Assembly: GCA_964370775.1 (NCBI GenBank)
Contig: CAYJKT010000024.1
Coordinates: 1 to 41,861 of the forward strand
Length of the DNA stretch: 41,861 nucleotides
Source: SIG603 sp964370775
GTDB lineage: Bacteria; Bacillota; Clostridia; Oscillospirales; Acutalibacteraceae
Reading direction: 5' to 3'
Made by a program: the position numbers and the translations under genes
Shown here: piece by piece, positions 40,659 to 41,861 of the stretch
Numbering within the stretch: the first letter of the stretch is position 1
How the letters are laid out: every line of letters begins with the position of its first letter
Notes under the pieces: model-generated
What the model was told of the DNA's origin: nothing
Databases searched by the model: none
What the model saw: the letters and a program-made list of their open reading frames with translations, nothing else

Positions 40659-41669
40659 ATGTCTGCTACATTAAATGATTTAGCGAGAGAAACAGGATTG
40701 AGTATTGCTACAATTTCAAAGTATATAAATGGAATTAATGTAAGAGAAGAAAATAAGTATATAATAGAAAAAGCGATAGAGAAGCTAGATTACACAGTGA
40801 ATGAGTATGCACGTGGCTTAAAGAGTAACAAAAGCAGAACTGTGGGTGTAGTTATACCAGAGCTTTCTAATATATTTGTTACACAAATTATTGCTTCATT
40901 AGAAGAAACTTTAAGAAAAAAAAGTTACAGTACAATTGTATGTGACTGTCACAGTGAGGAAAAGTTAGAAAAAGAAGCTATTCGCTTTTTGCTATCAAAA
41001 AGAGTAGATGGTATTATCAACATGCCAACAACAGCTTCGGGTGCTCACTTAACACCTGTAATGAACGAAAACATTCCAGTGGTTTTAATAGATAGAAATA
41101 TTAAGTCATTAAAAGGTAATGTTGACAGCGTTTTAATCGACAATGAAAATATCTCTTTTAAAGCTACAGAGCATTTAATTAATAATGGCCATAAAAACAT
41201 CGGTATTATAGTTGGTCCTTCAGAAGTTTACACATCAGAACTAAGACTTAAAGGCTATAAATCAGCTTTAGAAAAACACGGTGTTGAGATTAACGAAGAA
41301 TTAATCTGTTTTGGTGACTATACCACACAAGGTGGATATGAAAACACCAGACAATTGATTAAAAACAACCCAGAAATGACTGCTTTGTTCGTTACAAACT
41401 ACGAGATGACAATAGGAACAATTATTTATGCAAATGAAAGTGGAATTAAAATTCCAACAGAATTGTCTATTATAGGCTTTGACAGTATGGAGCTTGCTAA
41501 AATTATCAAGCCTAACCTAACAATCGTTACTCAACCACTTGAAGAAATCGGAAGAACTTGTGCCAATTCTATCTTAGATAAAATGACAACAACAGGCACA
41601 CGTAATTTCTCAGAGATAATGCTCTCCCCTACATTGCTTGGCGGCGATTCAGTTCTTAAGATAAATTAA
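40659..41669 (+). CDS. LacI-family transcriptional regulator
   Basis: A 336-residue repressor. The N-terminal helix-turn-helix (ATLNDLARETGLSIATISKYING) is followed by the hinge helix region ARGLKSNKSRTVGVVIP and a periplasmic-binding-protein-like sensor domain (DNENISFKATEHLINNGHKNIGIIVGP, and FDSMELAKIIKPNLTIVTQP near the end). A frame starting at GTG 40650 exists, but GAGAGG (40645-40650) would overlap it and lies 8 bp before ATG 40659, so the latter is chosen. It is divergent from the sugar operon and most likely controls it; the ligand is probably a sugar or sugar phosphate of that pathway. Confidence 0.92.
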   Translation: MSATLNDLARETGLSIATISKYINGINVREENKYIIEKAIEKLDYTVNEYARGLKSNKSRTVGVVIPELSNIFVTQIIASLEETLRKKSYSTIVCDCHSEEKLEKEAIRFLLSKRVDGIINMPTTASGAHLTPVMNENIPVVLIDRNIKSLKGNVDSVLIDNENISFKATEHLINNGHKNIGIIVGPSEVYTSELRLKGYKSALEKHGVEINEELICFGDYTTQGGYENTRQLIKNNPEMTALFVTNYEMTIGTIIYANESGIKIPTELSIIGFDSMELAKIIKPNLTIVTQPLEEIGRTCANSILDKMTTTGTRNFSEIMLSPTLLGGDSVLKIN

Positions 41670-41696
41670 CATATTTTTTAACCAATTGGAACAATT

Positions 41697-41737
41697 TTAG
41701 ACTTATTCTCACAAATGAAAAAAAATCTAATATTTTT
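41697..41737 (+). terminator. Weak terminator after the LacI-family gene
   Basis: TTAGA (41697-41701) pairs with TCTAA (41726-41730) over a long AT-rich loop, then TATTTTTTT. The short stem makes it a weak call. Confidence 0.3.
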
Positions 41738-41749
41738 TTAAAAAAAGTG

Positions 41750-41778
41750 TTGACAAAACCATTATTTTAGTGTAGAAT
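41750..41778 (+). promoter_or_regulatory. Promoter of the tRNA-Thr gene
   Basis: TTGACA (41750-41755), 17-bp spacer, TAGAAT (41773-41778), 32 bp before the tRNA. Confidence 0.75.
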
Positions 41779-41810
41779 AAGTCTTGTTCTTAAGGGAACA
41801 GCAAACATTC

Positions 41811-41861
41811 GCTGGTGTAGCTCAGTTGGTAGAGCAGCTGATTTGTAATCAGCAGGTCAGG
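41811..41861 (+). tRNA. tRNA-Thr (anticodon TGT), cut by the window end
   Basis: The first 51 bases of a tRNA are present: acceptor 5' strand GCTGGTG, D-arm GCTCAGTTGGTAGAGC, anticodon stem GCTGA/TCAGC with loop TTTGTAA and anticodon TGT at 41844-41846, which reads ACA and related Thr codons. The T-arm and the 3' acceptor strand lie beyond the window. Confidence 0.93.

Overview
The window is 41.9 kb of low-GC bacterial chromosome, most likely from a gut-type clostridium (Bacillota, Clostridia; Lachnospiraceae-like). The pointers are AT-rich third codon positions, AGGAGG-type ribosome binding sites, the order dgt-dnaG-rpoD, recA-recX next to rimO-pgsA, a zinc-type L31, and a sugar operon with a GatD-like dehydrogenase. 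I cannot name the species from sequence alone.

Layout. (1) 1-3.7 kb: a uracil-permease gene on the minus strand, then a plus-strand VanY-like membrane protein that has lost its active-site residues, rpmE and a YigZ/IMPACT gene. (2) 3.8-13.9 kb: a long co-directional housekeeping block: dGTPase-like HD protein, dnaG, rpoD, an IscR-like Rrf2 regulator, recA, recX, rimO, pgsA, a membrane-anchored alpha/beta hydrolase and a Gfo/Idh/MocA oxidoreductase. (3) 14-15.8 kb: an ABC-F ATPase gene with a possible attenuator in its leader. (4) 15.8-19.5 kb: a NACHT-ATPase/pentapeptide-repeat gene in a 3,017-bp unit bounded by a perfect 61-bp direct repeat. The repeat is the 3' end of the neighbouring Qnr-like pentapeptide gene, so this looks like a one-gene accessory cassette inserted at the end of that gene. 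(5) 19.6-25.7 kb: gltB-gltD (glutamate synthase), minus strand. (6) 25.9-27.8 kb: a GntR/YtrA-type regulator with an ABC-2 exporter. (7) 27.8-34.5 kb: a GH31 glycosidase plus UroD-like protein operon, a glyoxalase-fold gene, and two tandem membrane GGDEF proteins. (8) 34.6-41.7 kb: a six-gene sugar operon (class II aldolase, FGGY kinase, GatD-like dehydrogenase, PfkB kinase, aldo/keto reductase, FucU mutarotase) with a divergent LacI-family regulator. The window ends inside a tRNA-Thr gene.

How the parts fit. The sugar operon can be read as a complete oxido-reductive route: aldose to alditol (AKR), alditol to ketose (GatD-like), two phosphorylations (FGGY, PfkB), then cleavage of a ketose bisphosphate by the GatY-like aldolase. 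Similar CG-centred palindromes lie just downstream of the -10 boxes of this operon and of the GH31 operon, which suggests one LacI regulon. The most unusual locus is the NACHT cassette: an NLR-like STAND protein of the kind linked to phage defence, with its own promoter, no recombinase, and a clear insertion signature that changed the last codons of the host gene.
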